From the NCBI GenBank assembly GCA_910587035.1, contig CAJUMQ010000017.1, positions 1 through 51,828 on the forward strand: 51,828 nt of DNA. The letters are read 5' to 3'. Shown piece after piece: positions 1-9,338 of the stretch. Below the pieces are notes generated by a model. It ran no database searches, had not been told where the DNA came from, and saw only the letters and a list, made by a program, of their open reading frames with translations. The stretch comes from an uncultured Desulfovibrio sp. (GTDB lineage Bacteria > Desulfobacterota > Desulfovibrionia > Desulfovibrionales > Desulfovibrionaceae). Made by a program: the position numbers and the translations under genes. Numbering within the stretch: position 1 is the stretch's first letter; the number at the start of each line of letters is the position of its first letter.

Positions 1-955
1 ATTTATTACTTTTATAAAAAAAGTTTTCGGATATATTGCTGGGGTTAAACTCTTTATCATACAAATAATTTTTTAAAAATTTCTTTTCTCTATTTATTTT
101 TATATTATTAATCCAGATAGTTATCAATCTATCATGCCACTCTTCACAATAATTACTATATTTTATTTCAAAATTTATTTTTTCTAAAAAAGTAAATATA
201 TATTTAAATACTTTATTTATTGATTCAACATGCCTTTTATATTCTGTAAATTCAGATGTGCAATTTGAAGATGTCTTATTGTAAATGTAATAACTATAAT
301 GGCAGTTAGCAATTTTTTTAGCAAGACTATAGAATACACATGAAAATAAAACGTCTTCACACATAACAATTTTTTCTTTTATTTCATCAAGATACTTAAT
401 CGCATTAAGAATAAGTTTTCTTTTATAAACTTTATTCCAGACAACATGCCAGGAATAATCCAAACCTGCCTGTTCAAAAAATTTTTGCTGAACGTCATCT
501 CCAGTTAGCACAAAGTCTGTTTGCCTGATGAATGAATTTGGCATATAATAATAGCCATCTTCATATTTAAGATTAAAATCACCTATTACAAAATCGCTGT
601 CGGTTTCTTCAATTTTTTTAATTAAGATACGATACCAATCCACCGTGACATAATCATCGACATCCAGAAATGCGATATACTCTCCATGTGAATGTTGTAT
701 TCCAGTAATTCTTGATCTAAACAAACCTCTATTTACATCATGTTCAACATATATGATATTTTTTAAATTATTCCATTTTTTCATTGAACTTTTTACATCT
801 TCAGTACTACCATCATTAACTATAATAATTTCAATGTTTTTATATGTATTTTCCAGAACTGATTTTATGGCAGCATCCAGATATTCAAGTCCATTATAGA
901 TACATATAATGACAGATAACAATTTATCGCTATAATCATTACTTACATTTTGCAT
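1..955 (-). CDS. Glycosyltransferase family 2, partial (3' end beyond window)
   Basis: The reverse strand is open from an ATG at 955-953 to the window edge (318 codons, C-terminus missing). An SD-like GGAG lies about 7 nt upstream. The N-terminus has the GT-A start LLSVIICIYNG, then IIIVNDGS, and a metal-binding DxD-type motif in FLDVDDYV. This is the usual layout of family 2 glycosyltransferases that add sugars to surface polysaccharide or protein glycans from nucleotide sugars at the inner membrane face. The gene is far more AT-rich than the operon beside it, as is common for horizontally acquired surface-glycan genes. The acceptor and the sugar cannot be deduced. Confidence 0.85.
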   Translation of the reverse strand, partial: MQNVSNDYSDKLLSVIICIYNGLEYLDAAIKSVLENTYKNIEIIIVNDGSTEDVKSSMKKWNNLKNIIYVEHDVNRGLFRSRITGIQHSHGEYIAFLDVDDYVTVDWYRILIKKIEETDSDFVIGDFNLKYEDGYYYMPNSFIRQTDFVLTGDDVQQKFFEQAGLDYSWHVVWNKVYKRKLILNAIKYLDEIKEKIVMCEDVLFSCVFYSLAKKIANCHYSYYIYNKTSSNCTSEFTEYKRHVESINKVFKYIFTFLEKINFEIKYSNYCEEWHDRLITIWINNIKINREKKFLKNYLYDKEFNPSNISENFFYKSNK

Positions 956-1240
956 TTTTTTCTCCAAGTTATTAAAATCATAATTAATAAAAGTCAATTT
1001 GAAATAGTTACTTCTTTACTATTAATATTTTGGATTTTTTGACATAGTTACTTCCTTTTGAGATTACGGAAAAATATGTTTAATTATATACTTAATAATA
1101 GCATATCTTTTTTCAATTCTGAACAATTGACATAAAGAACAAATATGCTTTTTATAGAAATAAAAAGCGTATTAATAAGTTATTTAATTTATAACTTTTT
1201 CTTTATGAGCTGGGACCGTAATTAAATGCGCATGTAGATA

Positions 1241-1286
1241 AATAAAAGAGGAGAAGCCTTTAAAGAAAGGCTTCTCCTCTTTTATT
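1241..1286. terminator. Bidirectional rho-independent terminator
   Basis: A perfect 21-bp stem (1241-1261 with 1266-1286) encloses an AAAG loop. The arms begin and end with A/T runs on both strands. It lies downstream of the leftward six-gene operon that ends at 1610 and upstream of the glycosyltransferase, so it probably insulates the two. Confidence 0.85.
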
Positions 1287-1378
1287 TCCACTCTAATGGA
1301 AAATGGGATATGAAGTAGGCTTGATTTTTTAGATGATGTAAGGCATGAGCCGTCAACTAATGACAGCGAATCTGATAT

Positions 1379-1406
1379 TGTGTGTGTGTGTGTGTGTGTG
1401 TGTGTG
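1379..1406. repeat. (TG)14 dinucleotide microsatellite
   Basis: Fourteen uninterrupted TG units lie between the end of the Ehr-like operon and its terminator. Tracts of this length slip during replication and are uncommon in bacterial chromosomes. This one is outside any recognised coding sequence. Confidence 0.95.
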
Positions 1407-1609
1407 CAATTAACATGCCGCGCACCCCTATTGCCTTTTTTTGTTTCTATATGATAAAATCAAAGCCATTGCAACAAATGAACTCGACATCATAACCATT
1501 TGAAATAACGTACTTATTATAACTTTTTTTGCAATATGGCGGCATTGTTGTTCTGTCCTGCCCCGGGTGCCCGGCTTTTCACTGGCATTGCACCTCGCAC
1601 ACAGGAGAG

Positions 1610-2425
1610 TCAGCGGCAATGGCGCGCCATGAGAAGACCCTCAAGAATACTCCAGGGATTGGGTGGACAGCCTGGGATATAGATGGAAGGTATAAAATTC
1701 AGTTCCGCCACCTCTGGCTTTTGAGTCAGACAGCCATCAACTCCTCCCATGCAGTCTTCTCCTGGCCTGAACAGGCCGCCGGAAATGGCGCATGTTCCCA
1801 CTGCCACAAGCACACGTGGCTCTGGCACCGACTGCCAGGCCTCAAGAAGCGCCGGATACATCTGGCGTGTGATGGGCCCTGAGAGGACAATGGCATCCGC
1901 ATGGCGGGGTGAGGCTGTGAATTCCACGCCAAAGCGGCCAAGATCATATACCAGCGTGCCCAGCACATTGCAGTCCGCTTCGCAGGCATTGCAGCCGCCT
2001 GCTGAAACCTGCCGCAGCTTGAAAGAACGTCCAAAAATACCGGATTTTTTCAGAATTGGAGTTGCCTGATCACCAGATTGCCCGGAAACATCCTCGGCTT
2101 CAGCCGGATTGACTAGAAGGTCTTCCCTTCCTTTCGCGGCAATATGGTAGTTATTGCCAAAGGCAATGGCATTCTGAGGACATGCGGCAGCACATGCGCC
2201 GCAAAATATGCATCTGCCCATATCCAGCGTCGGAGTCTGATCCGGAGCAAGGGGATCCCTGAGCAGTGCGCCAGCAGGGCAGACTGCAATACATTCGGAG
2301 CAGGCCCCGCAGTTCACCTTGCGCAATGCAGGCTTGCCCATGTATAGCGGGGAAAGCCTGGGCTGCTGAACGGGCCAGTTAAGGGTGCGATATTTTTGGC
2401 GCAAACGTTCCTTGGGCAAAAACAC
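1610..2425 (-). CDS. Fused ferredoxin (HyfH/NuoI-like) and small subunit (HyfI/NuoB-like) of Ehr/hydrogenase-4-type complex
   Basis: A 271-residue electron-transfer subunit. Residues about 35-95 hold two 4Fe-4S ferredoxin motifs, CGACSECIAVCP and CIFCGACAAACP. Residues about 130-270 form a NuoB/HyfI-type domain with GGCNACEADC, VGTCA and PGCPPNP, the ligands of the proximal cluster. In E. coli hydrogenase-4 and complex I these are two separate proteins; here they are one chain. The GTG start at 2425 follows an AGGAAG site and lies a few bases after the large-subunit stop. It is the last gene of the operon. Both parts keep their cysteines, so electrons can still be relayed even though the large subunit lacks nickel ligands. 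Confidence 0.85.
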   Translation of the reverse strand: MFLPKERLRQKYRTLNWPVQQPRLSPLYMGKPALRKVNCGACSECIAVCPAGALLRDPLAPDQTPTLDMGRCIFCGACAAACPQNAIAFGNNYHIAAKGREDLLVNPAEAEDVSGQSGDQATPILKKSGIFGRSFKLRQVSAGGCNACEADCNVLGTLVYDLGRFGVEFTASPRHADAIVLSGPITRQMYPALLEAWQSVPEPRVLVAVGTCAISGGLFRPGEDCMGGVDGCLTQKPEVAELNFIPSIYIPGCPPNPWSILEGLLMARHCR

Positions 2426-2434
2426 TTTTCTTCC

Positions 2435-3940
2435 TCACAGGTCATGCCCGCAATAGGACAGATTGAAACTCTTGTTGCAAAGAGGGAAATCGGAAATCTG
2501 GCCATTGCGCATTGCCATGGCCAGGCCAATCCAGTTGTGGAATGAGGGATCAACAAATTTACATGCCGCAAGATTGCCATCAGCTCCGGTAATGGATACA
2601 TGGCAAACAACGCCGCGCCAGCTTTCCACCAGCCCCACTCCCACCATGTCTGGCTGAAGATCGATATTGGCTGGCCCTTTTTTATCCTCGCCAGGATTTT
2701 CGGCTAGCCATTGCAGATCCATTTTCACAAGATTCAGTGAATCTTCCAGCTCCTCAAAGCGCACATGGGCCCGGGCCAGAACATCGCCATCTCTGGCAAT
2801 CCGGATGCGGCTTCCGTAACTGGGCAGATAGGACAGTGGAAACTGGAAGCGGGCATCCCATTCCACACCGCAGGCTCTGGCTGCAACGCCCACCAGGCCA
2901 AGCTCCAGTGCCTGCTGCCGGCTCAATGCCCCTGTGCCGGCCATCCTGTCGCGCACACTGGCGGAGGCAAACATGGCATTGCAGGACCCAATGGCATCAC
3001 GCCCGCTGGCTGCCAGTCTGCCAAGCAGATCCTGGCATTCAGCTGGACCAGGATAATGGCTCACTCCTCCAGGGCAAATATATCCCCTGCCAAAACGGTT
3101 GCCGCACAGGCTGGCTGTGAGATTTAGAAAATCCCCTCTTATGCGTCCATTCCAGGAGGATGTTGGCAGAAATCCTGTATCCCCGGCTATGGCGCCAAGA
3201 TCGCCGCAATGGCAGGCCAGTCGCTCCAGTTCCAGCCCTATGCGCCGCACCCTCTGAATAAGGGGCGGCAATTGCGTGATGCCGGCCATTTTTTCCCAGA
3301 CTGTGCACTGGGCAGTGGCGTAGGCGACCGATGCATCTCCGGCGATGCACTCCACAAGTCTGAGGCGCTGCTGATTAATGCTGTCGAAAGCCGGCAGGCG
3401 CATAAGCATTTTTTCAATGCCCCTGTGCTGATAGCCAAGGGCAATTTCCAGATTGAGCACATTCTCGCCATAACATTGAAAACGAAAATGGCCTGGCTCA
3501 ATAATGCCTGCATGAATGGGCCCCACTCCCACCTCATGGGTCTGCGCTCCCTGGATGCGGTAAAAACCATAATCTGCATCATGTGTTTTCCCTGGAGCGT
3601 CCGGGGTTATGCGCACAGCCTTGAGCCAGGGATGGTTTCTTGGCAGAATGCCATGATTTTCATGTATTTCGCGCTCAAAAAGCTGTGTTTGTGGGCACTC
3701 CCTGGCTGTCGATTCAAATTCCTTTAAGGGCTCAGATCTTAATGCGCATAAATCGTTTTCTCCGGCAAGAATTGCAAAAAGCTCCCCTGCCCCATCTGAA
3801 GCCGGGATGCAAAAATATGCCAGCACAAGTCTGCCGGACTTGATCATATCCACAAGCTCATTATGAAACGTATCTGCGGCAAGAGCTGGAATGTCCGCCA
3901 GAGATGGTGTTTGTTGCAGGCTGAATTGGAGATGGTTCAT
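2435..3940 (-). CDS. Large subunit of hydrogenase-4/complex I-type complex (HyfG/HycE-like; NuoC-NuoD fusion) lacking NiFe cysteines
   Basis: A 501-residue protein with a NuoC-like N-terminus (about 1-130) and a NuoD/hydrogenase large-subunit body, seen in QYHRGIEK-like and later motifs. Group 4 [NiFe]-hydrogenases hold nickel with an N-terminal RxCGxC and a C-terminal DPCxxC. Here the first site reads LVECIAGDAS and the second DPSFHNW, so three of the four cysteines are absent. That pattern fits Ehr complexes, the hydrogenase-like relatives between group 4 hydrogenases and complex I. The ATG at 3940 has GGGAGG upstream and follows the HyfF-like stop by a few bases. The real substrate is unknown; H2 chemistry is unlikely. 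Confidence 0.85.
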   Translation of the reverse strand: MNHLQFSLQQTPSLADIPALAADTFHNELVDMIKSGRLVLAYFCIPASDGAGELFAILAGENDLCALRSEPLKEFESTARECPQTQLFEREIHENHGILPRNHPWLKAVRITPDAPGKTHDADYGFYRIQGAQTHEVGVGPIHAGIIEPGHFRFQCYGENVLNLEIALGYQHRGIEKMLMRLPAFDSINQQRLRLVECIAGDASVAYATAQCTVWEKMAGITQLPPLIQRVRRIGLELERLACHCGDLGAIAGDTGFLPTSSWNGRIRGDFLNLTASLCGNRFGRGYICPGGVSHYPGPAECQDLLGRLAASGRDAIGSCNAMFASASVRDRMAGTGALSRQQALELGLVGVAARACGVEWDARFQFPLSYLPSYGSRIRIARDGDVLARAHVRFEELEDSLNLVKMDLQWLAENPGEDKKGPANIDLQPDMVGVGLVESWRGVVCHVSITGADGNLAACKFVDPSFHNWIGLAMAMRNGQISDFPLCNKSFNLSYCGHDL

Positions 3941-3944
3941 TACA

Positions 3945-5456
3945 TTAGCCTCCCACCAGTCTGCCGGCCATTTGCAGATAATTCCACAGGGGCGCCGGTA
4001 TCCAGATACCCAGGGTCAGCACCAGCAGGGCAAGCAGGGCAGGCGGAAGAACGCTCCAGACAGGCTCGCGCCTTTTGCGCAGGCTTGCCTGCATGTCCAT
4101 GGGTCGCGGTCCCTGAACCATGCGCAGCACAGCCATGGAGAGGCCAACAAAAATAATGCCCAGGCAGGCAGGATAGACACATGCCGCTATCCAGTGGGAG
4201 CTGGCGAATATGCCCTTGAGAATGATCATTTCGCTGACAAAAATGCCAAAGGGTGGAGAACCGGCAACAGCCAGAAAACCGGCAAGCCACAGGGCGCCGG
4301 TGATGGGCATTGTCCAGCGCATTCCGCGCACATCATAGCTGGAGTATGTATGATAGCGGGCAAGAATATTGCCCGAGAGTAGAAAGAGCAGGCATTTTGC
4401 CAGAGAATGGCAGACGGAGTGCAACATGGCTCCCTGCACGGCAATTCCGCCTATACCTATGCCAAGCGCCAGAATGCCCATATGCTCAACACTGGAATAG
4501 GCAAGCATTCTTTTGTAATGTCCCTGCCCCACTATGAAAATGGCCGCGAAAACAAGGGAGATCAGACCAAAGAAAACCAGCAGTGAGCCACTGAAAGAGC
4601 CTATGCCAGCCGCCAGCAAAATCTGGTGGCCGCGCAATATGCCAAGCATCGCGCAGTTAAGCAGAGCTCCAGATAGAAGGGCGGAGACAAGGGATGGCGC
4701 CTCGCTGTGGGCATCGGGGAGCCAGTTGTGCAAGGGGGCCAGCCCCATTTTTGCGCCATAGCCCACCAGCAGAAAAATGAAGGCCGCTTTTAGCCAGGGC
4801 TGGGCTGCCTGACCGGCATGGGCCATGAACCAGCCAAGGGAGTCTATGTCATCGGCCAGCACCAGATTGCCGGCTCCATCATTGTCGCAGTAGGCCACGG
4901 AAAGAAGGATGTTGCCCAGCAGAGCCAGGGCAATGCCAACCGAGCAGATGATGAGATATTTCCATGTCGCCTCTAGAGATCTCTGATGCTGATGAAAATA
5001 GATCAACGGAGCGCTGGAGAGGGTGGTGGCCTCTATGCCCACCCACAGGGCACCCAGATGGGGAGTGGTGGTGACCAGACTCATTGCTGCCAGAAAAAAA
5101 CACAGGCAGGCGGTGAAACGTCTTTCTGGCGCATTGGTAAAGGGACGGCCATCGTGGATGCAGGTTTTTTCCTCTGCCAGTTCCTCCTCGCGCAAATATC
5201 CTGTAGCGTAAAAGGAGGACGCCAGAAAGAGGACACTGGCCAGAATCAGAAAGAGGCTGCCCAGAGGATCAGGCGCCAGCAGGCCAAAAAAGGCCGCCGG
5301 CCTCCCCCCGGATGCGACATTGATGACCAGCCATGAGGAGATGGCCGTGTGGCAAATGCCCACACAGGGCAGTAGCATTCTGCAAAAAAGGCCATTGCCA
5401 ACAGCAAGCATGATGGCGCCGGCGGCAAGTGGCAGAATTATCAGGGTTTCGAGCAT
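3945..5456 (-). CDS. HyfF-like proton-translocating membrane subunit (NuoN/NuoM family)
   Basis: A 503-residue polytopic protein of the complex I antiporter-like family. It contains the core segment LAPLHNWLPDAHSEAPS, with the conserved lysine and histidine environment (GYGAKMG) of the proton channel, and about 14 hydrophobic stretches. It starts 6 bases after the HyfE-like stop and runs into the large subunit gene. By family knowledge it pumps ions coupled to electron flow through the hydrophilic arm. It is shorter than the HyfB-like subunit and lacks its C-terminal extension. Confidence 0.85.
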   Translation of the reverse strand: MLETLIILPLAAGAIMLAVGNGLFCRMLLPCVGICHTAISSWLVINVASGGRPAAFFGLLAPDPLGSLFLILASVLFLASSFYATGYLREEELAEEKTCIHDGRPFTNAPERRFTACLCFFLAAMSLVTTTPHLGALWVGIEATTLSSAPLIYFHQHQRSLEATWKYLIICSVGIALALLGNILLSVAYCDNDGAGNLVLADDIDSLGWFMAHAGQAAQPWLKAAFIFLLVGYGAKMGLAPLHNWLPDAHSEAPSLVSALLSGALLNCAMLGILRGHQILLAAGIGSFSGSLLVFFGLISLVFAAIFIVGQGHYKRMLAYSSVEHMGILALGIGIGGIAVQGAMLHSVCHSLAKCLLFLLSGNILARYHTYSSYDVRGMRWTMPITGALWLAGFLAVAGSPPFGIFVSEMIILKGIFASSHWIAACVYPACLGIIFVGLSMAVLRMVQGPRPMDMQASLRKRREPVWSVLPPALLALLVLTLGIWIPAPLWNYLQMAGRLVGG

Positions 5457-5461
5457 GGATT

Positions 5462-6076
5462 TTAATCCCTGAGGCTGCGAAAGCGGGCTGTATCAATGGA
5501 ATCGAATTTTTCGCCAATATGGCCAATGGCTATGCCCATTACAAAAACCGCCACAAATATGTCAAGAAGGAGGGCCAGTTCAAACCAGATGGCGCCAGCC
5601 GCCATAAGCGGGGTGCCCAGCAAAAATATCCCGTTTTCGGCAACAAGATAGCCTATTACCTGCGAGAGCGCCGTAGCGCGCCCCACAACAAGTATGAGGC
5701 CGCAAAAGAGCGTGGTGATGGCCGCCGGCAACAGCAGAACGGGAAAAATATCCGGCATCAGGGGCAGATTGTGTTCCAGCCAGAGAGAGAAAATCAGGCC
5801 AAGCATTCCCATCACCACCGCCACTCCCAGATTCAGATGATGTGTTTTTTCCCTTTTGCCGATATGTTTGTAGGTGCGCGCCAGCAGCAGAGGCAGGAGA
5901 ATGCCCTTGATGCCCAGCACTGCGCCTGCCAGAAGCGCATGCTCCATGTCAAACAGCAGACTGCCCAGCAATATCCCCTGGAATGCCGTAAGGCGAATGA
6001 GCCAGGTTATTCCCGGGGCGGCCAGAAGCAGGAGATCATTGAGCAGCAACAGCAGAATAATATTTGAAAACAGCAT
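5462..6076 (-). CDS. HyfE-like membrane subunit (NuoK-related)
   Basis: The ATG at 6076 gives 204 residues and starts with a strongly hydrophobic leucine-rich segment. The longer reading frame to 6307 would add an arginine- and glycine-rich non-membrane stretch overlapping the HyfC-like gene and is unlikely. About six membrane helices include a mid-membrane glutamate in YLVAENGIF, as in HyfE/NuoK subunits that carry protons between the large channel subunits. An AAGG site lies upstream. It sits 14 bases after the HyfC-like stop, in the usual hyf order. Confidence 0.8.
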   Translation of the reverse strand: MLFSNIILLLLLNDLLLLAAPGITWLIRLTAFQGILLGSLLFDMEHALLAGAVLGIKGILLPLLLARTYKHIGKREKTHHLNLGVAVVMGMLGLIFSLWLEHNLPLMPDIFPVLLLPAAITTLFCGLILVVGRATALSQVIGYLVAENGIFLLGTPLMAAGAIWFELALLLDIFVAVFVMGIAIGHIGEKFDSIDTARFRSLRD

Positions 6077-6090
6077 CTGCACCGCCTTTG

Positions 6091-7032
6091 TCAGCTCACC
6101 TGGGTAAGAATCAGGGCCAGGGCGGCCAGGGCCGAGGCCATACCCAGAAGATGAGGCACACGTACCAGTCTGAGCCGCGCCATCAGGGATTCCACCAGCC
6201 CCACCAGCACGCCTATGACGGCAATCTGCCCCAGCCAAAGCAGAGTGGCTGGCAGAAAATCCATTGGCGGGATTGTCAGGGACGCCAGCAGGGAGGCGAA
6301 AAACCACAGTTTCAAGGACGCCCCGTATTGCATAAAAGCCAGATTGGGACCGGACTGATCGAGTATCATGACTTCATGAATCATTGTCAGTTCCAGATGT
6401 GTGGTGGGATCATCCACAGGGATGCGGCAGTTTTCTGCCAGCAGCAGAATGAAAAGGACAATGGGCGCAATAAAAAGGGGCGCCTTGCCATAATGCCAGG
6501 CCAGCACAAGCTGCCCTTTGAGCATTGAATTGAGGCTGAAGGCGCTCCCTGTGTCTGCAGTGCTGAAATGCCCCATGTCAATGCAGAAGCTGGAAAAAAT
6601 GAGAAATGCCAGAAACAGCGCCGGCTCGGCCAGGGCTGAAAAGGCTGCCTCCCGGCTTGCGCCCATGCCCTCAAACGCCGAGCCAGTGGCCAGGGCGCCC
6701 AGCATCAGGGCAAATCTGCCCATTCCCAGCAGATAGGCCGCAAAAATAAAATCCCCGGCAAAACCCAGAGGAGAGGTCTGCCCACCCAGGGGCAAAAAGG
6801 CCAGGGCGAGAATTGAGCTCGCTGCCACAATGGCCGGAGCAAGCACAAAAGGCCAACCCTGGCAAAGAATTTCACCCTTGCGCATGAGTCGCCACAGATC
6901 AAAGTAGCCCTGTAATAGTGGCTTGCCATGTCTGCCGGCAAAAATGGCCTTGACGCGGCTGATTATGCCTGGCAGCAGCGGAGCCAGAACAATACTGAAC
7001 AAAAACTGTATCAGCCAGAAATATTCCTTCAT
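6091..7032 (-). CDS. HyfC/HycD-like membrane anchor subunit (NuoH family)
   Basis: A 313-residue protein from the ATG at 7032, which overlaps the preceding stop codon (TAATG), so the two are translationally coupled. It shows NuoH/HyfC landmarks: GYFDLWRLMRKGE near the N-terminus and AENCRIPVDDPTTHLELTMI in the middle, the loop that contacts the hydrophilic arm at the quinone or electron-transfer interface. It is predicted to have eight helices and anchors the peripheral arm to the antiporter-like subunits. Confidence 0.88.
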   Translation of the reverse strand: MKEYFWLIQFLFSIVLAPLLPGIISRVKAIFAGRHGKPLLQGYFDLWRLMRKGEILCQGWPFVLAPAIVAASSILALAFLPLGGQTSPLGFAGDFIFAAYLLGMGRFALMLGALATGSAFEGMGASREAAFSALAEPALFLAFLIFSSFCIDMGHFSTADTGSAFSLNSMLKGQLVLAWHYGKAPLFIAPIVLFILLLAENCRIPVDDPTTHLELTMIHEVMILDQSGPNLAFMQYGASLKLWFFASLLASLTIPPMDFLPATLLWLGQIAVIGVLVGLVESLMARLRLVRVPHLLGMASALAALALILTQVS

Positions 7033-9110
7033 TATTTCAGCCCCCACACGAGCAGCCCCACCACTGTGACAAGAATGTATACTATATAAAGATGTATCTT
7101 GCCATGCTGGATGATTTTACAGGCATTGCATACCTTCTCAATGCCTTCAAAGAGAGGGGTGAAAACATGATTGCGAATCCGGTCAGGTGCCGATAGCCCC
7201 AGGCTGGCCAGGCCTGGGAAAATGCCCCGCACTGGTTCGCCACGCAGCGTCAGGCCCATGACTGGCCCGAATATCCTCGCCAGTGGCTCCGAAAACGAGC
7301 CCTCGGAATACTGGATGCGGGCAGAGCTTGCCTGATAGCCGCACCCCCACGTCTCGCGGTTGAGCACAATGCGCCACCTCAGGCAGGCTTTGCGAAGCAG
7401 CCATACGACGACGACCAGCCCAGTCAGGCCAATGCCACCAATGGAGATATAAATAAATGCCGGCTCAATGGCTGCTGCGCTGGTGAGGCATTCTCCAAGC
7501 AGCTGGCCTGGCAGTGGCGCCGCCTGCATTGCCGTGGCGGCCGCCATGTGAAAGAACTGCGGAGCCAGCAGCCCACCCGCAATGCATGCCGCCGCTGGCA
7601 ATAATAGAGGCCATACGCCATTGAATGGCGGACAGTGCGCATTTTGGGCAAAGCCGCTCCGCGGTTTTCCCAGAAATGCCATGCCATAAGCCTTGACATA
7701 CAGAGCGCAGGCCAGACCGCTGACCAGCGCCAGCAAGCCAAGGGAAAGTAGCAGCCCTAGCTGTTTCTCAACACCTGTGGCTGATGCGCCATTTGCCAAA
7801 GCCATAAACAGGGCAAACTCGCCGGTGAAGCCGCTCAGGGGAGGCAGGCAGGCTATGGCAGCAGCTCCAATGGCAAAAAGAATGCCTGTCAGGGGCATGC
7901 GCGCCTGGAGCCCCCCCAGCAGCTCAAGGCGCAATGTGCCCGCGGAATGGAGCACTTCGCCAGCGCACAAAAACAGCAACCCCTTGAAGCCTGCATGATT
8001 TAGCATATGCAAAAGGGCTCCGGCAAAACCCAGCAGCGCAATCCAGGCATCCCCGCTGCTTATGCCAATCAGTCCACAGCCTAGTCCAATGAACATGAGG
8101 CCCATATTCTCGACACTGGAATATGCCAGCAGCCTCTTGAGATTTCCCTGCCCCAGAGCTTTGATAATGCCTATCAGAGCTGTACAAAGACCAATGACAA
8201 GCACCAGCCAGCCCCACCACCCGGGTATGAGGCCAAGGATTCCCGGCGCCGTGCCGGCAGGACCGGCAAGAAGCCCGGTGGACCGGATAACTCCATAAAG
8301 TCCCATGTTTATCATGGCGCCGGACAGTAGCGCCGAAACATGGCTCGGGGCAGCCGGGTGGGCATCCGGCAGCCAGACATGCATGGGAAACAGACCGGCT
8401 TTGGCGCCAAAACCGACAAGAGCCAGAATGAACAGCAAAGAGCATGTACGGGGAGAAACATCCTTTAATGCATTGGCTGTGATGGCAGGGTCAAGACCGG
8501 TCTGACCTGTAAGCTGCCAGAGGCCTATGAAAAAAGCCATCAGAAAAATGGCGCCCAGATGGGCGGCTGTGAGATAAACCCAGGCCGCGTCCCTGACCTT
8601 GCTATCGCGATCATTAAAATCAATGAGGAAAAATGGCGCCAGGGACATTATCTCCCATGCCAGCAGAAACAGCACTCCATCCGCAGCGCAGGCCACAAGA
8701 GCCATGCCAAGAAGCAGAAGATTGTAAAAGAACCAGTGGGCTGCCAGATTGTGCTCCCGCGCATTCTCATGTTTCAAGGCTGCCGCGCCAGACAGGGCGC
8801 AGACTAGGCCAAGGCCATATATTGGCAGCAAAAAGAGCCTGCTTAATGGGTCAATGGCCAAAGTCAGGCTCCCAAATGGCAAACCCCACGCAAAATGCGC
8901 ATGCTCCGCCTTTATGGAAAAATCCCAGGGCCCGCAGACCGCTCCTGCAAAACCGACAAGACAGGCAATGGCTGCCAGACCTGCGCCGCAGATATTTGCC
9001 ATGCGATATCGGCTTTTTTTGGGTGCAAGCAGGGAATCCGCAATCGCCCAAACCCCCAGAACAGGAATTGCCGCAAGCATAATGCTAATGCTGGCAATGT
9101 ATATCTCCAT
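7032..9110 (-). CDS. HyfB-like antiporter-type membrane subunit (NuoL family), first gene of Ehr/hydrogenase-4-like operon
   Basis: The ATG at 9110 gives 692 residues. A GTG 54 bases upstream is also open but adds a non-membrane, arginine-rich tail. The core has FPMHVWLPDAHPAAPS and VGFGAKAGLF, the conserved channel histidine and lysine region of NuoL/HyfB. A long C-terminal part past residue about 480 carries extra helices and a soluble loop with GCGYQASSARIQYS, typical of HyfB. GGAGAAGG lies about 10 bases upstream. It leads six tightly packed minus-strand genes down to 1610. I could not see a confident promoter; no sigma-54 box is evident between here and the tRNA. Confidence 0.85.
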   Translation of the reverse strand: MEIYIASISIMLAAIPVLGVWAIADSLLAPKKSRYRMANICGAGLAAIACLVGFAGAVCGPWDFSIKAEHAHFAWGLPFGSLTLAIDPLSRLFLLPIYGLGLVCALSGAAALKHENAREHNLAAHWFFYNLLLLGMALVACAADGVLFLLAWEIMSLAPFFLIDFNDRDSKVRDAAWVYLTAAHLGAIFLMAFFIGLWQLTGQTGLDPAITANALKDVSPRTCSLLFILALVGFGAKAGLFPMHVWLPDAHPAAPSHVSALLSGAMINMGLYGVIRSTGLLAGPAGTAPGILGLIPGWWGWLVLVIGLCTALIGIIKALGQGNLKRLLAYSSVENMGLMFIGLGCGLIGISSGDAWIALLGFAGALLHMLNHAGFKGLLFLCAGEVLHSAGTLRLELLGGLQARMPLTGILFAIGAAAIACLPPLSGFTGEFALFMALANGASATGVEKQLGLLLSLGLLALVSGLACALYVKAYGMAFLGKPRSGFAQNAHCPPFNGVWPLLLPAAACIAGGLLAPQFFHMAAATAMQAAPLPGQLLGECLTSAAAIEPAFIYISIGGIGLTGLVVVVWLLRKACLRWRIVLNRETWGCGYQASSARIQYSEGSFSEPLARIFGPVMGLTLRGEPVRGIFPGLASLGLSAPDRIRNHVFTPLFEGIEKVCNACKIIQHGKIHLYIVYILVTVVGLLVWGLK

Positions 9111-9338
9111 AATATTGGCCGCCCTTCTCCGCAAAAATAGCCGGAGTTGATGTCTCTCTCCCACTGCCTTACATGTATCAATTCGGTTTGCTCTTTACAC
9201 ATAAAAGGACTTTCTTGCAATGGCGCTCCGGATGGATTCCATCGCAAGATACGGGAAAAGCATGACACCAAGACACCGGCCGAATGCAAAATCGAATGCT
9301 TGAATAAAAGCGTGTAATATACTAGTCTTCACTCTCGC

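Larger units (their letters stand above)
956..1609. other. Intergenic region: AT-rich spacer, terminator and TG microsatellite
   Basis: No convincing gene is present. The first 250 bases are AT-rich and hold the ribosome site, and probably the promoter, of the leftward glycosyltransferase. A strong stem-loop at 1241-1286 and a (TG)14 tract at 1379-1406 follow. A 63-codon reading frame next to the end of the hydrogenase-like operon has only a TTG start and no supported product. Confidence 0.6.

Noticed and set aside
1428..1619. 63-codon minus-strand frame after the Ehr-like operon
   Set aside because: TTG start, no ribosome site and no family; a hydrophobic patch alone is not enough.
5462..6307. 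Long form of the HyfE-like protein
   Set aside because: The additional N-terminus is arginine- and glycine-rich and overlaps the HyfC-like gene; the ATG at 6076 has a better context.
9165..9330. Sigma-54 promoter for the Ehr-like operon
   Set aside because: No GG-N10-GC pair with acceptable flanks was found on the minus strand.
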